Origin: Phoebastria nigripes
Lineage: Eukaryota; Chordata; Aves; Procellariiformes; Diomedeidae
DNA length: 64,000 nucleotides
Assembly (NCBI GenBank): GCA_035582835.1
Contig: JAYKAV010002541.1
Location: forward strand, 758,907-822,906
Reading direction: 5' to 3'
Shown here: in pieces, positions 1-27,600 of the stretch
Position numbering within the stretch: the first letter of the stretch is position 1
Layout: the number at the start of each line of letters is the position of its first letter
The notes under the pieces: generated by a model
Seen by the model: the letters and a program-made list of their open reading frames with translations, nothing else
What the model was told of the DNA's origin: nothing
Database searches by the model: none
Position numbers and translations under genes: made by a program

Positions 1-15290
<15,290 letters not shown>

Positions 15291-15443
15291 CCTTTAAAAG
15301 GGGTTTGTTGTTTTTTTTTTTTTTTTAAATGATGAGACTGAAGTGCTCGGGTTTTGTTTCTTTTTTTGTAGGTTGCATTTAAAATACAGTTTTACTCATC
15401 TGCTGTGTGCTGTTCAAAAGTATGTTTATTTCCTGTAAATAGA

Positions 15444-15449
15444 ATTAAA
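15444..15449 (+). terminator. POLR2B: POLR2B poly(A) signal ATTAAA
   Basis: ATTAAA lies about 155 nt after the POLR2B stop and is followed by a TG/T-rich stretch (about 15460-15490) typical of a downstream element. No AATAAA is closer. Cleavage is expected around 15460-15475. Confidence 0.65.
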
Positions 15450-15474
15450 ATTTGTAATGAAGCTTGTGAATCTC

Positions 15475-15480
15475 TTTATT
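15475..15480 (-). terminator. IGFBP7: IGFBP7 poly(A) signal AATAAA
   Basis: TTTATT on the plus strand reads AATAAA in the IGFBP7 direction, about 150 nt after its stop. A second copy is at 15425-15430. Either choice makes the IGFBP7 3' end meet or overlap the POLR2B 3' end. Confidence 0.55.
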
Positions 15481-15627
15481 TGTGTATCTGTGAAAGAAGT
15501 GTGCAAGCAGATTGGTAATCAAAGAATAAGGGAGTTAAGAGGGAATGATTAGTGAGCTAGAAAAAGCCAGAGGTTGCAGCTTTCCAAAATACTAATTTAA
15601 AACTGCACGTAAGTGAAAGTCCTCACA

Positions 15628-15647
15628 TCACAGCTCTGCACCATCAT
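15628..15647 (-). CDS. IGFBP7: IGFBP7 exon 5, coding part
   Basis: Only 20 coding bases: it completes a Lys-Asp junction and encodes DDGAEL then TGA at 15630-15628. The ending GAEL matches the human C-terminus. The acceptor is TTTTTCCACAG. The rest of the exon is 3' UTR running to about 15450. Confidence 0.9.
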
Positions 15648-18600
15648 CTGTGGAAAAACAAAAACATGTTACACTCCGTACTGTTCCAAGGGGTAGTATC
15701 ACAACTGGGGCAGTAGCACAGTGAGTGAGTTAGCTGATGGCTTAGCTGAGGGCGAGACCCAACAACTTGGTCCTGACCCCCTCCTTCCTTCTTTCCTTCC
15801 TTCCCTACTGCAGGACTACAGCAGCAGGGGGATGGTAATAGATGGCATTTTTCTGTGCTGAGATCACCTGGAGATGGGACACAGACTATGTCATTGTAGA
15901 CTGCCAGCTTATTGCTTAGCTACAGCATGCTTACTTGAGAGCTTTCCTACAGCTGAAAAGAAACAGCTGTGACATGTGGTGTGCGTATAAGAAATAAACT
16001 GTGAGGCAATATACGCAGTACTACAACCTTGCAGTAGAGTTACTGTGAGAGGGGGAGTGAACATCTTCTATTCTGGGGTGTAAGTGTGCTGCTCGTGGCA
16101 CAACTCAGTAAAACTCAATTTCATTCACATCCATAAATAAGATGTTTGAAAAGGGATTAGAGACTAGCTAAAAACCTTTAGCAAAGTTCCTATGCGTAAG
16201 TGATACTGGGATTCATTTTATGCTCTTATTTCAATGCCAGGTGCTGTTAATATTCTCCTAAAGGAAGTCTTTCAGCTATTCAGGGATATAAGGATACAGA
16301 AAGTCAAGACTATATCATGTGGATAAAGCTACTGGGATTAAAACTAAGGATTATGTCCAAAAGTCCATTTGGGCAGCACAGTATTCTCTAGCTGGATGCT
16401 TTGCTCCTAGTGCCTCTGCCTCTAGCATGGTTACAATTACTGTTCCAGCTTTCCGGATTTATTCTGAAGCACATGTGGCCTTGGTACTAAGCCATCCTCT
16501 TTGCAGCTGGAATGAGGGTGGTTGGTTTGCCATCAGCTTTGCACATAGCCTGGCAAAGAGGACCTAGGTTTGAAAACTGGCTGAGGGCTGGAGGGTAAAA
16601 GCTTCAGGTCTTGGGTAAAGGCCTGCTGTGGCATATCTGTCCTCTCCCGGGTTTGACACTCCAGCATGCAGAGAGAATGGCAGGGACTAGGGTGTTTGCA
16701 GGATGAGGAAGAATGAGGAGGCGCAGGGACTTGGCAGGAATTTAAGTCCTTGAAGTTGCCCCTCTGTCTTGGGGCTGGTTGTACCAATCCTGCTCCCAGG
16801 AGAGATGGGCAGGTTTGCAAGTGTCCCAAGAACAGTGAAAGGAGGATACAAATTTAGGGCTGGAAAACCACTGAAAGTTGCTTTGTAAAAACCCCAAAAG
16901 GTGTTTTTAATTTGGTATCTTAATCTCCAGTACTTTACAGCACTTGGGGTGTTATTTAACAATCCCTTGAGAACTCTAGCAGCTGAGATTTGCTGGGAAT
17001 GTTTTGCCAAACCTAGTAAAAGCTGCATGTTAAACTGGTATTTCTAGTGTGCATTTTTTTTTTTTCCAGAAAGCATTAAACAGAGGTGGTCCTTCTGTAT
17101 CAAATANCTGAGTAAACTGCTAGGGGAAAGAGCTGCTGAGTGTTCAACCACACTACCTACCTTTGGTCAGAGCTATTTCATGCAGAGTTTCCACAACATG
17201 GATTTTTGCAGAAGCTGTTGCCTCTCCTTTGGCATTTGATGCATGACACTCGTATTCTCCAGCATCCTCTTTGCTCAGAGGAGATATCTAGGGGAAGAAA
17301 CACNCCCCCCATCCCGTGCATAGGTGGAGGTGATTCTGTTTTAAGGTATCTTTATATAACTTGTTAATTGCTTGAGACATAATGAGATGAACAGAGTGCA
17401 TGAAGTAGCAGTTAACCCTTAGGGACCACCCTGACTGCATGATTTCTTCTGTCTGCTCTAAACAGTCTGGTTCAGATTGTTTGGGACAAGCACCCACTCC
17501 TGTGGATCAGCCTAGCTTTCTTCTCCTCTGCTAGGTCAGATTACATGTGCTGTAACGCTCCCTCCTTTTCTTCTATTGTTTACTTAGTGTGGAGATGTGT
17601 CAGACCACTGCAGGCTTGGTAAGGGGAGGGAGGCAGGAAGAAAAAGCCTTCCTACAACATGCTGCATCCAGTTAGCCAGTTCAGCAAAATCATTGGCTCA
17701 AAACTTTCCCTCTCCTTGTTTCCACCTCTGCTTTTGTAAGTGCTGCAGGAACCAACACCCTGAGCTGTGCTCCCCTGCTGCCAGCTCCTCTGCAGCTGGG
17801 AGCTGTCGTACTTGCAATTCCTTTACTGGGATGCACAGCAGCTCTATCCGGCCACCCTACTGCTTCCCTCTGATGTGTGGCGATTGCTGATTAACCTGCA
17901 GGTACTCTTGTAGCTTAGGAGGTCTGCTGAGTGAGAGCTGATGGCTTCTGCGCTGTGCTATTCTCAGGCAGGTGATGGGCTTCACTGAGGAAAGGACAGT
18001 TCTGCCAGATCTATAAGGGCTCCTCAGCTGTGGGTCTTTCTTAGGGATGCCTTGCCTCTACTGATTCCTTCCTAGACATGGAGAGGGTCTCCTTCCCACT
18101 AATGGCAGCAGGAAAGTAATGACAGACAGAAAGGAGATCTTTTATTTAAGTCTTGCCTTCTCTGATGCTAGAATGCACGCTTACTGCATGCTAGACAGAG
18201 GTGAAAAACTGCAACGGGTGAGACCGGAGCCAGCAGCCACCCTTACCCTTCACGTCTAATTCACACAGGTTGTTTTCCTCTAAATGCCCTGTCTGTTGCC
18301 CTGTCTGTTGCCATGAATTCTTTGTTCATGAGTTGTTTGCAAACTGCACTGTACTGTTTGTGCAGCTCTGTGCACACACAAAGTACTTACGAGCACCCAG
18401 CCAGTCACTTCGTGTTTCTCAGGGCCCCCTCGGGTCTGGATAGCTAAGTTCTCCCGGTCCCCAGGCAGAAGCTCCATCCTCTGGACACCATACTGTCCCC
18501 GAATTATCTAAACAGAAGGGCAGAAAGGTGTGAGAACTTCGGGGCTTATTTATGCTACTGTTAGGACCACACCTGCACACAGACAAAACCAACACTAGTT

Positions 18601-21600
18601 TTACATGAATGTGTTTTGTGCAGGAGCAGTGTTTTTTCTAGTGCCAGCACTTCACCTTATCCTCTGTGTACTGCAGCCCCACTACCCCAATGCCTCAGCG
18701 TCTGCACTGGGNCTGTGTTCTCCTTGCCTCAGCAGGAATGGATAGAGCAGCACAGCTTTCTCGTGTGGACCGTGCTGGGCAGTGGGGCGTGCAAACATAC
18801 CCTGCGCTGATGGTCTCACAGAACTCATGTGTATGTTCCCAAGGGTGTGTTTAGCCCATCAAACGATGCCTGAGCTGAACAAGGAGGATTCGGCTGCCTG
18901 CAGCTGGAGCAGCTGCCTTCTGGCTTGGGACTGGGGGAACCGCAGGAGCTGACTGTTGTCCTTGTTTGGAGAGGCTCCCCTGCAACTTTCCTGATGGATC
19001 AGGCTTTTTTGCATGGCAGTAGCAAAGAACTGAGCGTCTGAATGTTGCTCCTGGAATGGGCTCTCTCTGCATGACCTATCCTCTTCCCAACAGGCCAGGG
19101 ACAGCCCTGTAGGTTTCTGCTGCAGCAAACCAGGCAGTCCCTCCTGGTGGGCACAGCATTGATGAGAGAGCAGCAGTGCAGTCATTCCTCAGTGCTGCGT
19201 ATCCAAGCCCAGAGCATATCACGGGATAAGTGGTGCTCAGCTGTTGTTATCACCAGGTCAAGCAGTCTCTCGGCCATGAGGAAGAGGCACGAAAAGCAGA
19301 GCAGCACTGACAGTCAGTGTAAATACACTGTCTGCTTGTAAACAAGCAGAAGATGCTGCCTGGGTCAACATGCCTACATCGTATGCTCACCCGACAGTCT
19401 GCTCTGGGACCCCTATGAACAGAGTTTGCTGTCCCAGAACAGAGCAATCTCTGGGCCAATCTATTTTTTTTCTCTGTAGTATTCTTAATCTAGTATTGTT
19501 TCAGCTTAATTTTAAGACCCCTCCCAAGCATCCACAAACCTGCGGCATTTGAAGAGGCTACAGGGGCCATTCAGTGGCTCTCAGCCCTATGGCTGGGATC
19601 CTCTCTGCTCAAGACTGGCCCCTGCCCTAAGCCAGGTGTTACCAGAGCGCTGCCAAAATCAGCAGGCTGCCAGCTAACGGAGATGACCGCCCCATGCAGT
19701 TCCTGTGCCTGATGTGGGCGAGCCGTGTCCAGCCACCTCAGAGTCACTGCCACGAGCAGGGTGACAGCAGGTCAAGGGACATTCCCTGCGTGCTCTGAAT
19801 ACCAGGTGCTACCAAGAGAAACACAAGTCCTGTCCAGCCAGCCTTGGGATCAACAAGAGTTTAGAAAAAGATTAAGCAAAGCCAGATGTTTGGGGGTGGA
19901 CAGAACTGCACAGATAGGAGAACTCACCAAAGATGTGTGTTTCCAAGGAAGGAGCTGCTATGGCCTTTATGCCTTCCAGGCAGTTCCAGCTGCCTCAGGT
20001 TTGCTACGCTCTAAGAGCTCCTAGCAGGGCCCTTACCTTGTTCCAGGTGAGGACAGGGGTTGGGATGCCCATGACTTCACAGCTCAGGTAGATTTGTGCT
20101 CCTGTCACATTCCAGATGTCCTTAGGAGGGGTCACAATGGAGGGTCCTGCAAAAAGGGAGAAATGCTTTTAAGCACCNGGTAACTGCAAGCCTGTCTCCT
20201 TGCTAGCCTTTTAAGTGGGGCCAGTCACTTCTGACGGGTTTTGAGGATAAGGTGAAGGGGGGCCCTGCTTGGAGCAAAGCTTGCTGGACTGATCCCACAT
20301 CACAGCACTTCCTTCTCCAAAGCTACACGTGCATCTGACCTTAAGCTGTTCAGGCTGATGGGCACTTGCCCCAGATGGAAACTCAAGTGTTGAGCGGTTC
20401 AGGTGATCAGCCCATCTACTTGCAAGACTGAGGCTAGAAGTAAGATAGTGTTTGTATTCTGTTATCTCAGGGGCTGAGCAGGACTTTACAGACAGCTGTC
20501 TTTGCTCACCATGCAGCCACAAAGTGCATCGTTGACACTCAGCTGGCATGGAGGAGANGACCCCCCAGGAGACAGGGTGGGTCACACTCACTCTCCCATG
20601 CCACGGAGAGCTTGGCCAGCTTTGCAGCATCCTTTTTCCCAGCATGATTTTAATCTGCAGCAAAGCCCATGGCAGCTGGCTAGCAGAATTCAGTGTTATG
20701 CTGCTCCTGTTTTACCTGTGTGCCACATTCAGCCAAAGGAGGCTGGCTGGAGGGTGGCAGAGCTCTCCTTGGGGGGGACCCGGGAAGGGACCAGGTGAAT
20801 GCAGAGCTCCGTGTTCCCCAAAGAGCTCCAATCCCTGGTTAAACAGGGAGTTGTTTCCAAAGCCGGATGGGAACAGAGCTGTTTTGCAGATCTGGCTGGA
20901 GATGTTTACCCCTCGGGCTGGGAAATGTTGGAGACATAACCCATATCCCAGGAAGGGAAGAATGGCTTTTTCTGTTCAATCCCTCTCTAGTGGGGCTGTT
21001 TTGCAAAATGCAACTATTAATTCCCCACAATAGGAAGTGCAGACCAAAGGAGCACATAGTGTTTATTTCCACTTACTGATAGCTTGAAGAACACAGCAGA
21101 TTTTCCCCTTCTGCTCTGAAGATGCATGCAGTAACAGGAAACTGAAGCTCCCATTAGGCTCCACCAGGAGAAGGCATTTCCTATGCGAACAAGTACCCCA
21201 GAGCCAGCCTGACTGAAGCCCCTGGGTATGCTGGCTCACAGACCAGGGCTCATTCCCAGCCCCATAGAAGAGGGGCAGATTTGGGTCCTGATGCTCCTTC
21301 TGGGGTCCTGAACATGCACTGACCTCAGCCCTGCACATGCACTCTGCCCTGCAGCCCTCTTGCAGGCAGTGGGGAGCGGGTTTCATGTGCACCCCACTGC
21401 GCCAACATCTTCCAGCAGAAAGCTGGAGTCTTTCTTCCTCCTCGGGATCTGGGGGCAGATCCACACTGGTATCACCAGCCAGAGGACATCAGCCACTCCT
21501 CTATCTTAGCACAAGGGATGCCGAGGTGGCTCCCCACTCCTGAGCAGCGGGTGTGAACGCAGAGGGGTGTTTGCTCTTCCGACACTTCCCTGTCCAGGAA

Positions 21601-24600
21601 TGACTGTACACGGCCTGCTGGTGGGAAGCTGCTAAGAGACCTGGGGTGGCTGCAATCCAAATTCTCCATTACAGAGGTATCTCAGTCCTGGTTTTAAGAG
21701 GAGGTAGCTCCGTAGAAGCAGGGAATTTTTATGTGTAGCCCTGGGCGATGGTTAAAACCACACCTAATGATCAGTACAGGCTGGTTTCCTGGCAGACATC
21801 ACAACCCAGGTGCTCCTCATCTGCACGGAACTGAGTCTCTCAGCTGAGAAAAGGATTTAAGTAGCGTTTCGTTACCTCGCTTACCCTGTTGTTGGTTGTG
21901 CTGCTGCATGAATTGATTCCTGTGCACTGGCCAGGAGAGGGGTGTGTCGGAGTCACAGCACCCTTTCCCGTATGGAAGGGTGCTGGAGTTACCCTCGCTC
22001 CAGGTGGCCCAGAGCAGATCCGTACCTCCAGACTGTGCCCAGTTCTGCACTCTCAGCAACACCCCGCTGGAGGTTGTTCCCCCGAGTACAACCATAGCAC
22101 AGCACAGCGGGGTGATCCGTGGGGCTAGCACCCCCAGCACGCTCCTGCCCGCAGCACTGCCTGGTCCCTGCGCAGCAGCAGGGCTGGGGCCAGCCCAGGG
22201 TACCACCATCCCCATGACAGGGCCACCTCAGGTCACGCACTCTGCTCCCCTTCCCCAGCGCGGCCATTTCCTGCGCAGCCCTGCTGTTCTTTTTCTGGTG
22301 TCCCTTGAACAATAGGGACAATAGGGCACTCGGCAGCTCCGGTGGGACCCGGATGTCCCCAGACGGCTTAGCTCACCCCATGCTCTGCGAGGACCTCCAG
22401 CAGATGTGCACCCAGCATAGCCTGCTGCTGCTGCTGCCTTCTGCTCCAGCCATGCAAAACCCTCCACATGCAAGGTGCCCTCCCCAGGGCAGAGCTTGGG
22501 GCCCGTCTCCGAGAGGCAGGGCTACGTTTGCCCCTGTATGACAGTGTCCTCTTTATCACCGGTTGCTGGGGTTCTCCATGAGGCAGGAGAAACACAGCTG
22601 CCCCCAAGTGACCACCATCTCCCACCACAGAAAAGGAGAGATCCTGATTCTTACATTAAAAGCCAGGTAGATTTTAAGGCACTGTTATGCTCTTCCAGGA
22701 TCTGGCTCAATTCTTCCCTGGTTGGGAACCGGCAGCATTCAACGCACTACTAAATCCACTGCCTGAGGTGCCTCAGTCTCGGCTGCCACTGAGTTTCCCC
22801 CTCTGTCAAGGGCCCGGACACCCTCTGCCCGTGGATGTTTGCTCGCCCTGCCAGGAGCAGGTCACACCAGGATTCTTCTGCAGCAACTGCTGGCAGGGGA
22901 AAAGAGAGAGGGAATTTCTATACCCACCTCCTGGGCAAGGAGAAATTGTTTATCTTCCCTGGAAAGGGGAATTGCCTGCACAGTTTCACAGCGAAGCTCC
23001 GGCTGGCTCGGCACACAGCCCCAGCACCGCGAGAGCCTGGCTGTTACGAGGCAGCCCCGAGCTCGAGCTCGGGATGTACGTCCTGATCTAACCAGGAGGA
23101 ATGTGAGACTCTCCCTTTGGCTGCAAAATGAACCGGGAGCATTCACAGGCCTCCGCCTCTATCCGGCACAGCCCTGAGGCCGGGCGGGAATACGCATCCG
23201 GAGAGATGCAACAGTGTCATGGGAAGAGTCAGTGTGGTCTCTGGGGATATTTGACTTAAATCCAGGCAGCCAAAAGTCTAGAGCTGGGCTTCTTCCTCCA
23301 CTAAAAATAAATGAGAAAGGCCAAGAAGTCAGCAGATTTAAAGTCAAATCACGACAGGCCACAGCAGCAGCTAAACTCCCACCACAGCGAGCTGACACCC
23401 GGGTGCATGGCAGCCACCCTGCTTACCGCCTGTTTTGGTCCCACTCACGCTCTCTCCCACAGTCCCCCGAAGCAGCCAGAGATGGATAGGGGACATGGCA
23501 ACCTGCCACAACAGGGGAGGCAGGGGATGCCTGAGCCTTGCAGGACTTCAGAGGATGTGAGGACATTCCCTCCTGCAAGTCACCCCTCCTGCTTCGGGGG
23601 TCCTTGTGAAGGGAGCAAGGCCACCATGCGCTCAGCAGGACTGGAAACAAGCCCACCTTGTACAGAGCAGATGACTTGATCCCAGCCAGCAAGGAACCCC
23701 CAGGCCCTCATCCTACAGCCTGCATCTTAGAGGCCTTGCTGCTCTACCTGCAGCACTGCCCACAAAGGGGAACGTTTCTCCGTCCGCTTCCTTTAGGCTG
23801 GGGACTTGTGGGTTGCACCTGCTGACAAAAATGGTCACCACCATCAATGTGGCTGAGTGGCCTCTGCTCCCCACCAGGGACTGAGCCGGGGCACTGTGGA
23901 TGTACAGGTGCTCCCTGCTGGTACTTGCCCTGACTGTGCAGGAGCTCCTTGGCCAAGAGGACAGTGCAGGCTGTTGATGGAGATCAGCTGCTCTCCGCAG
24001 GCACTTCAGGCATTTCCTCCCTGCTCTGCCCATTGTTCGTAAGACAAATAGCTCTCCCTGGCCCGGGAAGGGGCTTATCTACAGAGCCAGCGAGCTCATT
24101 CACCCCGGGAGAGGAGCCTGAAAGCTCAGGGATTGTTTTTTCTGCAGATAACAGGGAGCTGACAGCCTGCGTTATGTCAAAAGCAGCAGCCAGAGAGGAG
24201 TTCCCATTGCCGGTATGTAGCTGCTTTTCTGCCACAGCAGCATGCGGCAGAGCCTGTGATTTCCTCGATGAGGCTATCATTTGGCATCTGTTCCCGACAC
24301 CCCTCCTGCACCGGGCACCTCTTCTCTGCTCAGCCGCAGCAGGCAGAGGTCTGGCATCTCCCAGCCCACCTGCCTGCCCCTCGCTGGTACCAGGGTCGTC
24401 TATCACAGCTCAGGGTTAGCTGGTCCTGGCTGATCTTCCTTTGGTGTCCACACACACACACACACACACAAATAAATCACACCCCAGCAAGCAGAGCAAT
24501 AACTTTTTTGCTAAAATCAAGGGGGCTACAGGGATGTCACTAAAGGGAGAAATAAGCTCGACATTAAGCACTGTGGGGTACGCCCTGGCGCTTGCGTGTG

Positions 24601-27600
24601 CATGGGAAGTCCTGACCAGGAACACACGAAGCTGTGTACTGCACGCCGAAGCTCGCGTGGGCACCAGCCTGGCTCCCAGCCAGCCCTCCTGAGCACTGCA
24701 TTGCCATGCCACAGCCCCGGATGAAACACAGACTGGGAACACTCCCCGTGAGACAGCAAATCAAAGCAAAAGCTAGACATGGTTCACCCTCACAAGCTCT
24801 TGCAAGTCTGAAAATAGACCCACTCCAGTCTCCTAAGTTGCTGGGAAAGTACTTTCCCTTCAAAATTACTTTATATGGAGAAGGGGAAACCTTCCGTAAG
24901 CAGCATCTACTCATTCTAGTTGGCATGGCCTCAGCTGCTCCCTCCCACGTCAGTGCTCTGCGAGAAGCAGCAGCAGATGGGAAGTACAAGCAGCTTTTGT
25001 CCTTCCCCATTCCCAAAGCTGCCTGCTGCTTTCTGGCAGATTTACAAGCATCCTTCTTTACCTCCTTCTGAAGGCATTTCTCCCCCTCCTTTAACCTGGC
25101 CTTGAAGAGACTAAGGAGTTACAGGAGGAAGCTCCGAGACATCCAGACCAAAGGAGATGCTGGATGCTAAGCCTGTTCGGATGCTCCACTCAGACTTCAG
25201 CAGCCCAGTGACCCTGGAAAGGCTGCAAACGTGAACACAGCTTTGCCCCAAGCCCTGGAGACTTGAGTCTGAGTCAGTGTGAGGCAGGGCCCCCGGCCAC
25301 CATCTATCTGCCATGGATCTCCTCCTGCTTCCCACCCCACCAGGCTCAGCACAGAGCAGACCAGTACAGCTGGAAATCCCACCCCTGCTGTTTTACCACG
25401 GTTTGGGAACGCTGCCTTCAGAGACCTTGTGCATGACCTTTATATGGCTACTTATCGGTCCCCTGGGGGGTTTACATATAGGTGGGAGGGAGAACAGGGC
25501 GGACAGAACAAAACCCCAAGCCCTTTCCCCCTTACCTAGCATGCAGGATGGGTCTGCGCTGGCCCCGGCATTGCGCCCAGAGAAAAGGCTGTGCCTCTGC
25601 ATGCCTCGTGCCTAGCTCAGTGCTCTGCCGCATCCAGCAGCGTCCTCAATGCAATCCGAATCTCAAAACTGGGGTAATGGGGAGGCCAGTGTGGCTGAGG
25701 CTGCTCTGAAGCTCAACTGCAAGCTTATAACCACACTTGCCCCTGGAAACAGCCAAATGGGGAAAGAGCAAGCCCTCTGAGCGGAGATGATGCTGCCCTT
25801 GCTAGCGGACTGCCGCAAGCTAACCTCTCTCCTGCCTTTTCCCCCCGTCCTGCCCTTTTTTCCCACCTCCCCTTCCTTTTGCCAGTCTCTGCAGTATGCT
25901 GTCCCTGGGGTCAAACAGGCAGCAGCTTTCTGCAAACACACTTGCTGCTTCCCAGCCATATCTGGATGCGTATTTGGTTTTTTTTTGTCCCCAACCTCCC
26001 GGACAAGCTCTATCAAGAAAATTCTCTCCTCCTGGACATCACTTCCCCTCTTCTCTTCGTGTGACCTTGGCTCATTTCTACTAAGAAAACTGTCATTATG
26101 GCACAAGGAGGACCACGAGCTAAAGCCTGGAAAGAATGTGAAAAGCTTGCAGTGGGAGACACAGAAACAAGGCACGGCAGCGGTTACGCATGGAAAAGCA
26201 AGTAGGGCTTTCAAAAGTCCGCCCTGATTAGACTTGTTACGTGGTAATCTCCTATTTAATATGAACCTCAATCAACCTCAGCCCAACAAAGGATTAAACG
26301 CATTTTTTTAAACAGAGCATGCCTTTCCAGCAACAGAAAAAACAAACATGGGGAGGAATTTGCTGATCTGTAATCATTCCTCCCCAGTGACTTTGGATAT
26401 GCTATGATTATTGAGAATGAAGACACAGGTGAAATATGGGATCCTCTTGGGCAGTGGAGGTGTTTGCATAGTCCCCAGCATACTGGTGCTCTCCAAGACT
26501 CTGAGCTGCCGAGTAATATATTAAACAGCTTCCCTAACAAGATTTTAGCAGAGTAACCATAAAAACTCAAGCTCCAATGAACCAAAACCTTTTCAAATAA
26601 CTAAATGCCTTTTAAGGAGGAATTTATGGCCTATCCTACAACAGTGGAAAAACCCAAAGTTACAGATGAATTTTAAAAATACAAGCATAAAGCTTCAGCC
26701 CTAGAAACTCTGTCTCAAAATCCCAATGCACCGTGTGCTGGAAAAGCAAGCACCACACCGAATCACACCACCTCCCCACACCACACTCCATCTGAAAGGA
26801 CTCCGTGGTACAAACCAAAAGGTGTAACCCCACCATGCACCTGCGCAGCTCTGCTCTGCCACAGACTTTCTGGATGCAGCACAAAAATGCTGGCAAGATC
26901 CACCTGCAAAAGCAACACTTTCCTTTGCGGTGGGAGAAAGCGGGTAGCAAGCCACTGCTGCAAGACCCCCACTCCCAGCTGATGCAGAAACCCAAACCAG
27001 CTTCCCAGGAGAATTAGGGAATTCGGTTCATTTCCAACCACAGATGACTTAGCAAAAACTTGTCTAAAAGCTTAAAAAATGGGCTGATGGACGTAGGATC
27101 ATGGCTGCCAGGCTCTCGTGGAGACTGACAGCCCCAGGGGCAAGTACATCCCCCCCAAATTCCTGCCACTTTACCCCAGCAGTGGTTTTGCTTTGCTGGT
27201 GCCTCACTGTCCCACAAAGCTACACCTGCGCTGCAAACGAAGAGGTGCCGAGTTCCCACAGGTCAATTTTAAAACAAGACACATAAATCACATCTGTTGG
27301 CTCATTCCATCCATATTCAGCTGTTGAGGCTTTGCCAGAAATATTTTAGTTTTGAGGGTAGTTTTTTCTTTTTTTTTTTAATCCACTGCCAGAGTAGAGT
27401 AGAAACAGGGGGTTGGGGGAAAACCTTCTGGGAGAAGGTAACTGCTGTTACCGCTGACATTGGCTCATCTCCTGGTACAGCTGCCTTAAATTCAAGGGCT
27501 CCCAACTCTTTTGGATACCAGAGAGCATAGTTCATATCCAATCACATTTTGCAAGAAACTCTTCTGGATTTGTGCTTTTTAGTTAACAAGTGGCTTCGAT

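Noticed and set aside
25663..26271. 202-residue minus-strand ORF in IGFBP7 intron 1
   Set aside because: No similarity recognised, many overlapping ORFs on both strands; explained by base composition.
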